From: CAZMXP01 sp964570285
GTDB lineage: Bacteria > Planctomycetota > PLA2
Assembly (NCBI GenBank): GCA_964570285.1
Contig: CAZMXP010000002.1
Coordinates: forward strand, 133,358-197,357
Length of the DNA: 64,000 nucleotides
Direction of reading: 5' to 3'
Shown: positions 34,360-43,194 of the stretch, piece after piece
How the letters are laid out: each line of letters starts with the position of its first letter
How positions within the stretch are numbered: the first letter of the stretch is position 1
Notes under the pieces: model-generated
Databases searched by the model: none
What the model was told of the DNA's origin: nothing
What the model saw: only the letters and a program-made list of their open reading frames with translations
Position numbers and translations under genes: made by a program

Positions 34360-36870
34360 CCGCGGGTCGACCGGCTCGCTCTCGAGCGCGAGCACGCCAA
34401 AGCAGCACTCGTGCACGCGGCGCAGCGGCTCGCGTTCGACGAAGCGGTGCAGCGCCTCGAGGCCGAGGGCGAACTCGCGCAGCGCGAGGGAGCGCTTGCG
34501 GCCGAGGGAGCGTTCGCGCAGGCGCCGCAGGTGCTCCTCGCGCGCGTACTCGGGCCCGTAGATGATCCGCAGATACTCCGGGCCGCGGCACTTGATCGCG
34601 GGCTGCAAGAGCCCGCGCCGGTCGCGGGCGACGAAATCGCAGGGCTTGACGACGATGCCCTCGCCCCCTGCGCCGGTGAGCTCCTCCCACCAGGCGGCGA
34701 TCTCCGCGCGGCCGCCCGCGTCGCCGGGATCGACGACCCGGCACTGCGTGCGCTGGAGCAGCCCCTCGTCGCCGGCGGCGAGGGCGGCGAGCCGCTCCAT
34801 GTGCCACGCATGAGTTCTTGCGGTGTGGACCGCCCCCTCCGTCGCCAGCAGATGGAACGGCGCGATCCGGAGGCCGTCGATGCCGTCGACGGGCCAGCAG
34901 TAGCGGCGATAGGCCTCCCGGAAGCGCTCCGCGTCGGCGAGGCGGTCGCGCCAGCGCCGGGCGAGGTCGCCGCCGTCGCGGTGCAGCGCGAGCAGCCGCG
35001 CCCCCTCCCGCAGCGACGTCGTCGCGGCGGCGCCGACCGCCGCGTACTGCTGCCGGATCAACTCCTGCGCCTTCGCCGACCAGGGCATGATCTCGCTGTC
35101 GAGGCAGGCCCAGTCGGTCTGGAACTCCTCCCAGAGGCGCGTGCGCGTCGCGGCGGCGGCGAGCCGCGCCAGCAGGGCCTGCTCGCGCTCCCCGTCCGGG
35201 AAGAAGGGTCGCCCGGTGCGCGTGTAGATCGCGCCGCGCCCCTCGCCGACGATCCCGAAGCGTCGTCGCGCGACGTCGTCGTCGCGGCAGAGCACGACGA
35301 CCGCGCGCGACCCCATGTGCTTCTCCTCGCAGACGACCTGCGCCACGCCGCGGGAGGCGTAGCCCGCGAGCGCCTCGTCGGGGTGTTCGAGGAGGCCCGG
35401 GCGGGCGCTCGTCTCGGAGGGCGACATCGTCGGGGGGAGATAGACGATCCACTTCGGGTTGACCGCGTACCGGCTCATCACCTCGAGGGCCGCGTTGGCG
35501 TTCTCCTCGCGGATCGTCACCGTCCGGGCGAGTCGCGTCGACAGGATGCGCTTGCCGATGACGTCCTCGAGATGCAACTGGTCGTCGTGCTGCTGCTGGG
35601 CCGTCCGCGCCGGGGCCGCGGGGGCGACCAAGGGCCGCACCGGCTCGCAGTAGACGCGCCGCGCCGGCACGGAGACTAGTTCGCGCTCCGGGTAGCGCAG
35701 CGCCGTCAGCGCGCCGCCGAAGACGCAGCCGGTGTCGATGTTGATCGTCCGGTTGAGCCACTCCGCCTCGGGCACCGGCGTGTGGCCATAGACGACCGTC
35801 GCGCGGCCGCGATACTCCTCCGCCCACGGATAGCGCACCGGCAGGCCGTACTCGTCGGTCTCCCCGGTCGTCTCGCCGTAGAGCGCGAACTCGCGCACCT
35901 TGCCCGACGCGCGCCCCTGCAACTCCTCGCGCATCCCCGCGTGGGCGACGACGAGGTCGCCGCCGGCGAGCACGTAGTGGCTGACGAGGCCGTCGAGGAA
36001 GGTCGCGACCTTCTCGCGGAACTCGGCGGGCTCCGCGTCGAGCTGCGCGAGCGTCTCCGCGAGTCCGTGGGTCGGCTTGACATCCTTGCCGCGGAGCTTG
36101 CGCACGAGGCGCACGTCGTGGTTGCCCGGCACGCAGAGCGCGGCACCGGAGTCGACCATCTTCATCACAAGGGAGAGTACCGAGGGGGTCCGGGGGCCGC
36201 GGTCGACGAGGTCGCCGAGGAAGACCGCCTTGCGCCCCTCGGGCGGCACGCCGTCGCGATAGCCGAGCGCGGAGAGCAGGTCCTCGAGCTCCTCGTGGCA
36301 TCCGTGGACGTCGCCGATGATGTCGAAGGGCCCGGGCTCCGAGCGCAGGTCGGTCCAGAGGGGCGTGCGCCCGATCACGAGCGCATCGACCTCCTCCGGC
36401 GTGGTGAGCACGAGGATGTGGCGGAACCCCTCCCGCTTCAGCGAGCGCAGCGAGCGTCGCAGTTCGCGCACCTGCCCCCGGACGACGTGTCGCCCGAAGG
36501 CGCGATCGGGCCGCGCGGCGTTGCGCTGCTGGCAGATCCTCTCCGGGATGTCGAGGACGATGGCGACCGGCAGGCAGTGGTAGTCCCGCGCGAGCGCGAC
36601 GAGGGGGCGGCGCGCCTCCTGCTGCACGTTCGTCGCGTCGATCACCGTGAGGCGGCGGCCGGCGAGGCGCTTGGCGGCGACGGCATGCAGGATCCCGAAG
36701 GCGTCGCCGGTCGCGGCCTGGTCGTTCTCGTCGTCGCTGACGAGGCCGCGGAAGAAATCGGAGGAGAGCACCTCGGTGGGCCGGAAGAGGCGGCGGGCGA
36801 GGGTGGACTTGCCCGAGCCGGAGGCGCCGATGAGCACGACGAGGGAGAGTTCCGGGATCGAACGCTCCAT
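34354..36870 (-). CDS. pnkp: Polynucleotide kinase-phosphatase/ligase of the bacterial RNA-repair system
   Basis: An 838-residue three-domain RNA-end-healing and sealing enzyme. Residues 1-170 are the 5' kinase with P-loop LIGASGSGKSTLARR (15-29). Residues about 180-400 are a calcineurin-type phosphatase: IIGDVHGCHEELEDLL, VFLGDLVDRGPRTP, VPGNHDVRLVRKL and VVYGHTPVPE, which removes 2',3'-cyclic or 3' phosphate. From about 440 the ligase-like nucleotidyltransferase follows, with the adenylation lysine (about 517) in EEKHMGSRAVVVL. The family normally needs Hen1 to seal; hen1 overlaps the start here by one base (TGATG). Length resembles the Clostridium thermocellum enzyme (about 870). The order kinase-phosphatase-ligase is complete. 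Confidence 0.95.
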   Translation of the reverse strand: MERSIPELSLVVLIGASGSGKSTLARRLFRPTEVLSSDFFRGLVSDDENDQAATGDAFGILHAVAAKRLAGRRLTVIDATNVQQEARRPLVALARDYHCLPVAIVLDIPERICQQRNAARPDRAFGRHVVRGQVRELRRSLRSLKREGFRHILVLTTPEEVDALVIGRTPLWTDLRSEPGPFDIIGDVHGCHEELEDLLSALGYRDGVPPEGRKAVFLGDLVDRGPRTPSVLSLVMKMVDSGAALCVPGNHDVRLVRKLRGKDVKPTHGLAETLAQLDAEPAEFREKVATFLDGLVSHYVLAGGDLVVAHAGMREELQGRASGKVREFALYGETTGETDEYGLPVRYPWAEEYRGRATVVYGHTPVPEAEWLNRTINIDTGCVFGGALTALRYPERELVSVPARRVYCEPVRPLVAPAAPARTAQQQHDDQLHLEDVIGKRILSTRLARTVTIREENANAALEVMSRYAVNPKWIVYLPPTMSPSETSARPGLLEHPDEALAGYASRGVAQVVCEEKHMGSRAVVVLCRDDDVARRRFGIVGEGRGAIYTRTGRPFFPDGEREQALLARLAAAATRTRLWEEFQTDWACLDSEIMPWSAKAQELIRQQYAAVGAAATTSLREGARLLALHRDGGDLARRWRDRLADAERFREAYRRYCWPVDGIDGLRIAPFHLLATEGAVHTARTHAWHMERLAALAAGDEGLLQRTQCRVVDPGDAGGRAEIAAWWEELTGAGGEGIVVKPCDFVARDRRGLLQPAIKCRGPEYLRIIYGPEYAREEHLRRLRERSLGRKRSLALREFALGLEALHRFVEREPLRRVHECCFGVLALESEPVDPRL

Positions 36871-38270
36871 CAGACCGCCCTCTCGAAGGTCGCCATCTGG
36901 GTCGGCGCGCCGAGCGTCGGATCGACGGGTCCGATCCCGGCGTGGCGCGCCGCGTACCCGAAGCGCGCGGCGACCTGCGCCGCCCACTCCCGGAACTCCG
37001 CGCGCGTCCACTCGAAGCGGTGGTCCGGGTGGCGGAACCTCCCCGCGGGCAGCGCCGGCCAGAGCGCGTTGTACTCGGCATTGGGGGTGGTCACGACGAC
37101 CGTGGGCGGGCGCGCCCCCTCGAAGACGACGCGCTCCAGCGCGGCAAGCCTCGGCGGATCCATGTGCTCGATCACCTCGACGAGGGCCGCGGCGTCATGC
37201 CCTTCCAGCCTGCGGTCGCGGTAGAGCAGCGAGCCGAGCAGCAGTTCGACGCGGCCGCGCTGCGCGGCGGGCATCGCGTCGAGCCGGAGCCGCCTTGCCG
37301 CGACCTCGAGCGCGCGGGAGCTGACGTCCATCCCCGTCACGCGGCTCACCCCCTTGCACTTCAGCAGCGCGCGCACGAGCTTGCCCTCGCCGCAGCCGAG
37401 ATCGAGGATGCGCGAGGCCCCTGACCCCACCAATACCTCCACCACCGCGTCGATGCGCTGCTCGTGGAGGCTCAGCGGCCTCTCCAGCGACTCCTCCCCC
37501 TGCGCCGCCGCGCCCTCCTCCTCCGCCGTCGCCTGCGGATCCTCCTCGTGCACCAGCCGCTCGAGCGCGTCGCGGACGAGGCGGCGCTGGTGGCGCAGGT
37601 AGCGCGACGTGATCGTCTCGCGCAGCGGATGGGCGGCGAGCCACCCCTCTCCGTGGCGGAGCAGCTTCTCGATCTCGTCGTCGCTGACCCAGTAGTGCTT
37701 GCGGTCGTCGAGCACCGGCACGAGCACGTAGAGGTGGGAGAGCAGCTCCTTCAGGCGCAACGTCTGCACGAGGAGGAGGTCGTGGTAGGGGCTCGCGCCC
37801 CACTCGGGGAAGGCGGGGTCGAGCGGCGCACGCTCCGCCGTGACGCGATAGCCGAGCGGGACGAAGAGCGACTCGAGCAGCGCCGCGCCGCCGCGACAGG
37901 GGAGCGCCGAGACGCGCGCCTCGAGCGGGAGGGCGCGCTCGGCGAGCCCGGGCGCCGCGCCGCACCGGCCTCCGAGCGCGCTGCCGAAGACCTGCGCGAT
38001 CGCGCTGCTGAGCAGCGAGCAGGCGGCGTAGGGGCGGTCGTTCACATACTGGTCGAGCATCCCCTCGCCGCGCCCGGCGCGGCGCACGAGGCCGATCGGG
38101 TCCACGTCGACGAGCAGGGCGGCGGTGCAACGCTCCGGGCCCGCCTCCGGGTAGAAGACGTGCGCCCGGCCGAAGGCCAGCTCGAAGGTCTGCAGCCGCG
38201 CGGGATGCTTGTGGAGCAGCAGCCCGAGGTCGGTGGCCGGATCGTGCGTGGTCGAGATCGTCAGCAGCAT
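36870..38270 (-). CDS. hen1: Bacterial Hen1: 3'-terminal RNA ribose 2'-O-methyltransferase
   Basis: A 466-residue protein with the two-part bacterial Hen1 layout. Residues about 1-245 are the Hen1-specific N-terminal domain (DQYVNDRPYAACSLLSSAIA) that activates the Pnkp ligase. The C-terminal part is a SAM methyltransferase, with SRILDLGCGEGKLVRALL (motif I), VTGMDVSSRAL, and the metal-binding cluster ALVEVIEHMDPPRL plus HRFEWTRAEF. In characterised systems it methylates the 2'-O of the 3' end before sealing. A 52-base gap containing a GGCGAACC/GGTTCGCC dyad lies upstream. It is clearly paired with pnkp. Confidence 0.95.
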   Translation of the reverse strand: MLLTISTTHDPATDLGLLLHKHPARLQTFELAFGRAHVFYPEAGPERCTAALLVDVDPIGLVRRAGRGEGMLDQYVNDRPYAACSLLSSAIAQVFGSALGGRCGAAPGLAERALPLEARVSALPCRGGAALLESLFVPLGYRVTAERAPLDPAFPEWGASPYHDLLLVQTLRLKELLSHLYVLVPVLDDRKHYWVSDDEIEKLLRHGEGWLAAHPLRETITSRYLRHQRRLVRDALERLVHEEDPQATAEEEGAAAQGEESLERPLSLHEQRIDAVVEVLVGSGASRILDLGCGEGKLVRALLKCKGVSRVTGMDVSSRALEVAARRLRLDAMPAAQRGRVELLLGSLLYRDRRLEGHDAAALVEVIEHMDPPRLAALERVVFEGARPPTVVVTTPNAEYNALWPALPAGRFRHPDHRFEWTRAEFREWAAQVAARFGYAARHAGIGPVDPTLGAPTQMATFERAV

Positions 38271-38312
38271 GGCGAACCCCTGTCCAACCGCCCCGTGCCT
38301 CCGCGGTTCGCC
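38271..38312. repeat. Short inverted repeat upstream of hen1
   Basis: Eight-base arms GGCGAACC (38271-38278) and GGTTCGCC (38305-38312) with a 26-base spacer lie between the stop of the preceding minus-strand gene and the hen1 start. The left arm touches the hen1 start codon, so it could be an operator or attenuator; evidence is only the symmetry. Confidence 0.4.
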
Positions 38313-38322
38313 GGAAACGCGT

Positions 38323-39942
38323 TCACTCCGCCAGCCGCAGCAGCTCCGCGACGCGCTCCTTCTCGAAGTCGGGGTGCGGCGTCCCCTCGATCGTGACGTC
38401 GCGGAAGAGCACGGCGTTGTCGTGCACGAAGAGCGTCGGGCGCAGCCGCTCGATGCCGCGGCCGTCGTCGCCCTTCGCCTCGGCGCGCAGCGTGCCGCTC
38501 TCCATGCCAAGCGCGACGTCGCCGGTCATCGCGAGGCCGTCGATCGAGAAGGAGAGGCCGATATCCGCCCCGGCGGGCGGGCTCGGCTTCTCGATGCTCG
38601 GGATGATAAAGATGAACCCGACGTCGGGGGCGTCCACCGGCACGTCGTTGTTGACCCCCTTGCCAAACATCAGCAGGCAGTGGCCGGGGCGCTTCAGCAC
38701 GTAGTTCTCGCCCTCCCAGAACCAGTGGTTGGTCACGAGCAGCATCACGAGCCGCGACTCGAGCCCCGCCTGCGAGAAGGCGAGGCCGTGCGACTGCAGC
38801 CGCGTCGGCTGCGCGATGCAGCGCAGCCTCAGGTCGTTCTGGAAAAAGCCCCGCAGCAGCAGGCTCGTCGCGCCCGACCCCCGGACCCCCGATCTTCCCC
38901 TTTCGAACGTGCCCGCCGCCTCGTGCGGGATCGTCTTCAGCACCTCCCAGTCGAGCATCTCGGCGTCGCTGTCGAACCTGTAGACGAGCTTCAGCTTCTT
39001 GCCCTCGCGCTTCGCGCTGGTGGCGTGGAAGAGTCCCGCGATCCCCTGCGTCGCGTGACGCGCGAGCGTGTTCATCGCCTCCGCGGCGCCGCGCCGCGAC
39101 TCGACGAAGCGCAGGTCGCCGTAGTAGCCGACGAGTTCCTTCAGCGCGTCGGCCGCGGGCTGGTAGCGCCCCTTCGCGAAGAGGTCGCGCGCCTTCGCGT
39201 GCAGCGCCCTCGCCTCGCGCAGGCGCTTCACGTCGGGGTGCGGCGAGCCGGGCATCGGCGGCGGCAGCGAGGGCTCGCGCCGCCCGGCGGCGAGCGCCGT
39301 CGCAACCGCCGCCGGCGTCGCGCCCGAGGCGGCGGCCCGCTCGGCGTCGCGGAGGGCCCGCTCGAGATTCAGGCGCTCGTCCTCGAGGCGGGGCTCGAAG
39401 CGGGGGTCGAGTTCCCATGCGATCGTCAGCGCCTCGCGGGCGGCGGCGGCCTCCCCCTGGCCCGCGAGCAGACGCGCCTCTTCGATGCGCGAGTCCACCT
39501 GCGCCTGCTGCTCCTGCACCATCGTCTCGAGCAGCCGTTCCGCCGCCTCCTCCACCGCGCTCCCTCGCCACTCGCGCAGGTAGCGCCGGACGAGTTCGGC
39601 CGCCGAGCGGTAGCGGTACTCCTCCAGCAGCGGTTCGACGAGGTCCGGCAGGCGCGTCGCGACCTCGGAGGCCCGCTCGGCGAAGAGGCGCCGCAGCGCC
39701 GGCGCGTAGGGCTCTGCCGAGTGCGCCCCGAGCGCCTCGCGGAAGCGCGCCGCAGCCTCCAGCGCCCCGGCGCTCGCGAGGGAGGCGCGCAGCGTCGCGG
39801 GCACCTCCTCCTCCCGCGGTGCCTCCGGCGCGGGGGCCTTCGGCCCGGGCCCCCGCACGAGGGGCAGGATCAGGCGCACGGCGAGAAATCCGCCCGCGCC
39901 GAAGAGGCCAAGCAGCACGACGATGCGTCCGACGTTTCTCAT
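38323..39942 (-). CDS. Membrane-anchored helical-repeat protein of unknown function
   Basis: A 539-residue protein with an N-terminal membrane segment (IVVLLGLFGAGGFLAVRLIL) and a long extracytoplasmic part. Residues about 45-260 are Ala/Glu/Arg-rich helices with a TPR-like feel (AAARFREALGAHSAEPY, AREALTIAWELDPRF). From about residue 330 a beta-sandwich-like domain is likely (KLVYRFDSDAEMLDWEV, GLAFSQAGLESRLVMLLV, GLSFSIDGLAMTGDVALG). No catalytic motif is visible. It ends 52 bases before hen1, so it may be in the same transcript, but the topic of envelope proteins differs from RNA repair. The start ATG at 39942 gives a clean anchor. Confidence 0.6.
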   Translation of the reverse strand: MRNVGRIVVLLGLFGAGGFLAVRLILPLVRGPGPKAPAPEAPREEEVPATLRASLASAGALEAAARFREALGAHSAEPYAPALRRLFAERASEVATRLPDLVEPLLEEYRYRSAAELVRRYLREWRGSAVEEAAERLLETMVQEQQAQVDSRIEEARLLAGQGEAAAAREALTIAWELDPRFEPRLEDERLNLERALRDAERAAASGATPAAVATALAAGRREPSLPPPMPGSPHPDVKRLREARALHAKARDLFAKGRYQPAADALKELVGYYGDLRFVESRRGAAEAMNTLARHATQGIAGLFHATSAKREGKKLKLVYRFDSDAEMLDWEVLKTIPHEAAGTFERGRSGVRGSGATSLLLRGFFQNDLRLRCIAQPTRLQSHGLAFSQAGLESRLVMLLVTNHWFWEGENYVLKRPGHCLLMFGKGVNNDVPVDAPDVGFIFIIPSIEKPSPPAGADIGLSFSIDGLAMTGDVALGMESGTLRAEAKGDDGRGIERLRPTLFVHDNAVLFRDVTIEGTPHPDFEKERVAELLRLAE

Positions 39943-40033
39943 GCGGCCCCAACGGGTTACATCACCGTACAGCCTCCCCGGCGAAATGTCGATAGTAGCG
40001 GGAACGGATGTCCGCTTCCGGGAGCATCGTGCA

Positions 40034-40816
40034 ATGACGAGGGCGATCGACCCCTTCGAAGAGTTCCTTCGCAAGAAGAAGGTGGAGATGCTTGAGCAGC
40101 GCTACCGTGGCGATCCGCCGCGTCCCCCGGCGGGAGTCGGGGGGGGTGCGGGGGGGGCTGCCGGGGCCGCGGGCATCGGCCTCCCGGCGACCGCGGACGA
40201 GGAGGAGGCGCTCGTCATCGCCGACGACGATCCCGAGGCGGAGGCGCGCCTCCGCGTCGAGATGGACGACTTCTTCCTCGCGAGCCAGAGCGCGGGAGCG
40301 CAGCTCTACACGAAGGTCGACACCGGCATCAGCCACGACAAGGTGGACGAGATCCGCGACGCGCTCGATGACGTCTTCGAGGAGGATGCTCCCGCACCCC
40401 AGACCGAGGAGAACAACGACACCTTCGTGAACTTCTTCCGGCAGGTGCAGGAGAAGTACGAGGACGACTCGGCGCCTCCCGCTCCCGCGCCCGCCGAGAC
40501 CAAGGCCGAGGGCCGGGGCGCGCCTGCGCCTGCCGTGTCCGCCGCGGCGGCGGCGAAGCCCGCGCCGGAGGCCGCCGGCGGCGCGATGGATGCGCTTGCC
40601 GAACTCGCGCGCGAGGAGGTCGACCTGACCCGCCCGCGCTCCCGCACGAAGTCGCGGCTCGACCTCACCGAGATCCTCGCGGGCCCGGTCAGCGACGAGG
40701 ACGCGCGCCAGCGGATCGACCTGCTCTGCCGCATCGTCGCCAAGCTCGTGGAGCGGGTCGGCCTCCCCGAGAACGAGATCATCGAGGTCCTGATCAAGTC
40801 CGGCGTAGAATTCTAG
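40034..40816 (+). CDS. Acidic Ala/Pro-rich protein of unknown function
   Basis: A 260-residue protein without a signal peptide. It starts MTRAIDPFEEFLRKKKVEML, has a Pro/Gly linker (40-60), an acidic stretch (ADDDPEAEARLRVEMDDFF), helices (SHDKVDEIRDALDDVFEED), another Ala/Pro linker, and a conserved-looking C-terminus (RLDLTEILAGPVSDEDARQR, then VEKLV-type helices VERVGLPENEIIEVL). It looks like a scaffold with short interaction motifs. The ATG at 40034 has GGGAG upstream. A small membrane protein gene starts three bases after its stop, so they are probably partners. Confidence 0.5.
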   Translation: MTRAIDPFEEFLRKKKVEMLEQRYRGDPPRPPAGVGGGAGGAAGAAGIGLPATADEEEALVIADDDPEAEARLRVEMDDFFLASQSAGAQLYTKVDTGISHDKVDEIRDALDDVFEEDAPAPQTEENNDTFVNFFRQVQEKYEDDSAPPAPAPAETKAEGRGAPAPAVSAAAAAKPAPEAAGGAMDALAELAREEVDLTRPRSRTKSRLDLTEILAGPVSDEDARQRIDLLCRIVAKLVERVGLPENEIIEVLIKSGVEF

Positions 40817-40818
40817 CC

Positions 40819-40986
40819 GTGACCGCCCTCCCCTCGCCGGACCGCACCCGCGCGCGTTCCGCCACCCTCGGGCGGTGGCTGCTCGCGATCTGGGCGGTCC
40901 TCTTCGTCTGCGGCGCGCTCGGGGACCTGCTCGACATCGAGTTCCTGCGCTCGTTCACCGACGTGAAGCGCCTCTTCCTCCGGTAG
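40819..40986 (+). CDS. Small single-pass membrane protein (55 residues)
   Basis: A short frame that starts at GTG two bases after the previous stop and ends with TAG. The 55-residue product begins VTALPSPDRTRARSATL and has one membrane helix (RWLLAIWAVLFVCGALGDLL) followed by an amphipathic end (EFLRSFTDVKRLFLR). The tight spacing and the sensible charge pattern support it as a real gene, coupled to the acidic protein upstream. I know no family for it. The next 139 bases (40987-41125) show no feature. Confidence 0.55.
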   Translation: MTALPSPDRTRARSATLGRWLLAIWAVLFVCGALGDLLDIEFLRSFTDVKRLFLR

Positions 40987-41125
40987 CGGAAAGGGACCGG
41001 GGCGTCGCCCTCGGCCACACGGCGAGGCTGACCCGACGCGGAGGGGCTCCTGATCCGGCGCGACGCGAGCGGCGGGTCTTTGCCCGCCGCCGCCGCGCCG
41101 TGACACCTCCGCGCGTCTTAGGGGT

Positions 41126-41869
41126 ATGGGCGCACGCGACCGGGTCTCGGATCTGCTGCGGTGGGGGACAGGATTCTGCACCGCGCTGCTGGATGCGGTG
41201 GCGCCGGCGCTCTGCGTGCTCTGCCGCGGGCCTCCCACGGCGCTCCCTTGGCTCTGCACCGCCTGCGCGCAGGACCTGCGACTCCTGCACGCTCCGCACT
41301 GCATGCGCTGCGGCGCGCCGCGTCCGGTGCAGGCGCCGATGTGCGCGCACTGTCCCGAGTGGCCCATGTCGCTGCACGCCGTGCGTTCGGCGGCGCCGCA
41401 CGCGGGGACGGCTCGGGAGATCGTGCACGCGCTGAAGTACGGCAGGAATCTCGCGGCGGCGAATCCGCTGGGGCACTTCGCCGCGGCCGCCGCACGCGCG
41501 CTGCCGTTGGGCGAGGGCGCCGTCGTCGTGCCTGTGCCGTTGCACCGGTCGCGCCGTCGCGAGCGCGGCTTCAACCAGGCCGAGGAGATCGCCCGGGTCG
41601 TGGCGAAAGATCTGCGACTGCCGCTCTGTGCGAACTGGCTGCGCCGCGTCCATGGCGGCGTGGCGGCGGCGACGCGCTCGCGGGCCGGGCGCTGGCGCTC
41701 CGTGCGGGGGGCCTTTCGCGCGAGCCCGCGCGTGAGGGGCCGGACGCTGCTCCTCGTCGACGATGTCCTGACCTCCGGCGCGACCCTTGCCGCGTGCACG
41801 AAGGCGTTCGGGCGCCGCGGCGCGCTCGGCGTCTTCGCCGTGACCGCGACGCGGGCGCTCCCCGGTTGA
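41126..41869 (+). CDS. comF: ComF-family phosphoribosyltransferase-like protein
   Basis: A 247-residue ComFC/GntX-type protein. The N-terminal zinc-ribbon region has CVLCRGPP, CTACAQDL and CMRCGAP; the C-terminal phosphoribosyltransferase fold has the PRPP loop LLLVDDVLTSGATLAACT, plus VPVPLHRSRRRERGFNQA. In naturally competent bacteria ComF works with the ComFA helicase in DNA import, and elsewhere its role is less clear. No other competence gene is near. The start is the first ATG with the family's length; the gene stands alone. Confidence 0.9.
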   Translation: MGARDRVSDLLRWGTGFCTALLDAVAPALCVLCRGPPTALPWLCTACAQDLRLLHAPHCMRCGAPRPVQAPMCAHCPEWPMSLHAVRSAAPHAGTAREIVHALKYGRNLAAANPLGHFAAAAARALPLGEGAVVVPVPLHRSRRRERGFNQAEEIARVVAKDLRLPLCANWLRRVHGGVAAATRSRAGRWRSVRGAFRASPRVRGRTLLLVDDVLTSGATLAACTKAFGRRGALGVFAVTATRALPG

Positions 41870-41992
41870 CCGGCCCCGCGCCCTCGCGGCAGGCGGTCGG
41901 TCAAGCCGGAGCCGTCCGGCAGCCGATGGCCTAGGCGGGGAGGCGACGCTCCCCCGGCGGACCCGGCATCGGCCGGATGGGAGATCAAGAAC

Positions 41993-42895
41993 ATGCGGAC
42001 GACGCTGGCGATCCTCGGACTCCTGGCCCTCCTTGCGGCCTCCGCCCGGGCGGAGGGTGCGACCGGCGGCGCGGACACCGCGGGCGAGCTCCGCGCGGCC
42101 CGCGCCGCGGTGGATGCCTATCTGCGCGACGGCGCGGCGGGCGCGACCCTCCCCCTGCGCCCCCTCGACCTCCCGACCGGCACCGCGCTCGCCGCGCCGG
42201 CCTCCGGGGGCGTCTTCGGCTGGTTCGTCGGTCAGGTCAACCTCTGGCTCCCGTCGCTGAGCGGCCACCTCGCCGCGAGCGGCGACGGCCTCGACTTCGA
42301 GTCCGACCTGGGCATCAACGACACCGAGGCTGTGTTTCTGCCGGTCATCCAGCTCTCGCTGTCGTCGGTGGGGCTCAGGCTCAGCGGATTTGTCGCGGAA
42401 TTCTCCGGGGACAACCGGATCAGCCGGACCTTCTCGTTTGGCGGCCTCTCGTTCGATATCGACGAGCAGGTCCACTCCGAGGTGCAGGTGCAGAACCTGC
42501 GCGCCGTCTTCTACTACTCGCTCTTCAAGACGGGCACGCTTCACATCGCGCTCGAGGGGGGCATCAGCTACTTCCACCTCGAGGGGCTCATCGTCGGCGA
42601 GACCTCGGGCACGGCCCGCGAGGAGACCGACCTTCCGATCCCCGTCTTCGGCGTGCTTGCGCAGGGCAAGTTCGGCAAGGTCATGGCCGAGCTCGAACTG
42701 AGCGGCTTCACGATCGACATCAGCGATGTGGAGGGCACGCTCATCGACGTCCAGGCGAGCGTCGGCATGACGGTGTTCAAGATCGTGGCGGTGCGGGCGG
42801 GCTACCGCGTGATCGTCGTGGACGGCCGCGCCGACGACTTCGACTTCGACGCCACGCTCTCCGGCTTCTTCGTCGGCGCGAGCGTGCAGTTCTAG
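41993..42895 (+). CDS. Outer-membrane beta-barrel protein
   Basis: A 300-residue exported protein with a signal peptide (MRTTLAILGLLALLAASARA). The body has alternating hydrophobic strands, such as AVFLPVIQLSLSSVGLRLSGF, split here as AVFLPVIQLSL and GLRLSGFVAEF, LHIALEGGISYFHLEG and AVRAGYRVIVV, and ends SGFFVGASVQF with a C-terminal Phe, the classic outer-membrane assembly signal. Substrate or pore function is unknown. The ATG has GGAG seven bases upstream. Copy B of the 63-bp element begins at the last base of its TAG stop. Confidence 0.75.
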   Translation: MRTTLAILGLLALLAASARAEGATGGADTAGELRAARAAVDAYLRDGAAGATLPLRPLDLPTGTALAAPASGGVFGWFVGQVNLWLPSLSGHLAASGDGLDFESDLGINDTEAVFLPVIQLSLSSVGLRLSGFVAEFSGDNRISRTFSFGGLSFDIDEQVHSEVQVQNLRAVFYYSLFKTGTLHIALEGGISYFHLEGLIVGETSGTAREETDLPIPVFGVLAQGKFGKVMAELELSGFTIDISDVEGTLIDVQASVGMTVFKIVAVRAGYRVIVVDGRADDFDFDATLSGFFVGASVQF

Positions 42896-42957
42896 GAGCC
42901 GGTCGGGGTCGTGGCCCTCCGCCACGCCTCGAGGCCAACCGCACCCGGACATGCTCC
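42895..42957 (+). repeat. 63-bp palindromic element, copy B, at the beta-barrel stop codon
   Basis: Begins at the G of the TAG stop of the beta-barrel gene. It matches the minus-strand copy at 5350-5412 at 53 of 63 positions without gaps. The outer arms are less perfect here (three mismatches), but the inner TGGCC/GGCCA pair is kept, which suggests the hairpin is selected. The rest of 42958-43194 holds only GC-rich dyads such as CCGCGC..GCGCGG near 42979 and no gene. Confidence 0.75.
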
Positions 42958-43194
42958 CGGCCTCCGCGAGCCGTACCCGCGCTCGAGGCGCGGGGGCTGC
43001 CGTCGCAGCGGCGGCGCCGCAAGTCGCGCGCTCGCGGCGGGAAGCGTCCAGACCTGCTGCACCTCCCCCGCCCCGGGTGTCCGGGCGGGAGCCCGCGCCG
43101 CGGGCGGCGGGGCGCCTCCAGACCCCCTCGCGCACCCCCCGCGCGTGACACCCATGTGCGTCTATGTATATGGGCGGCCCGTCCCGCCAGGCAC

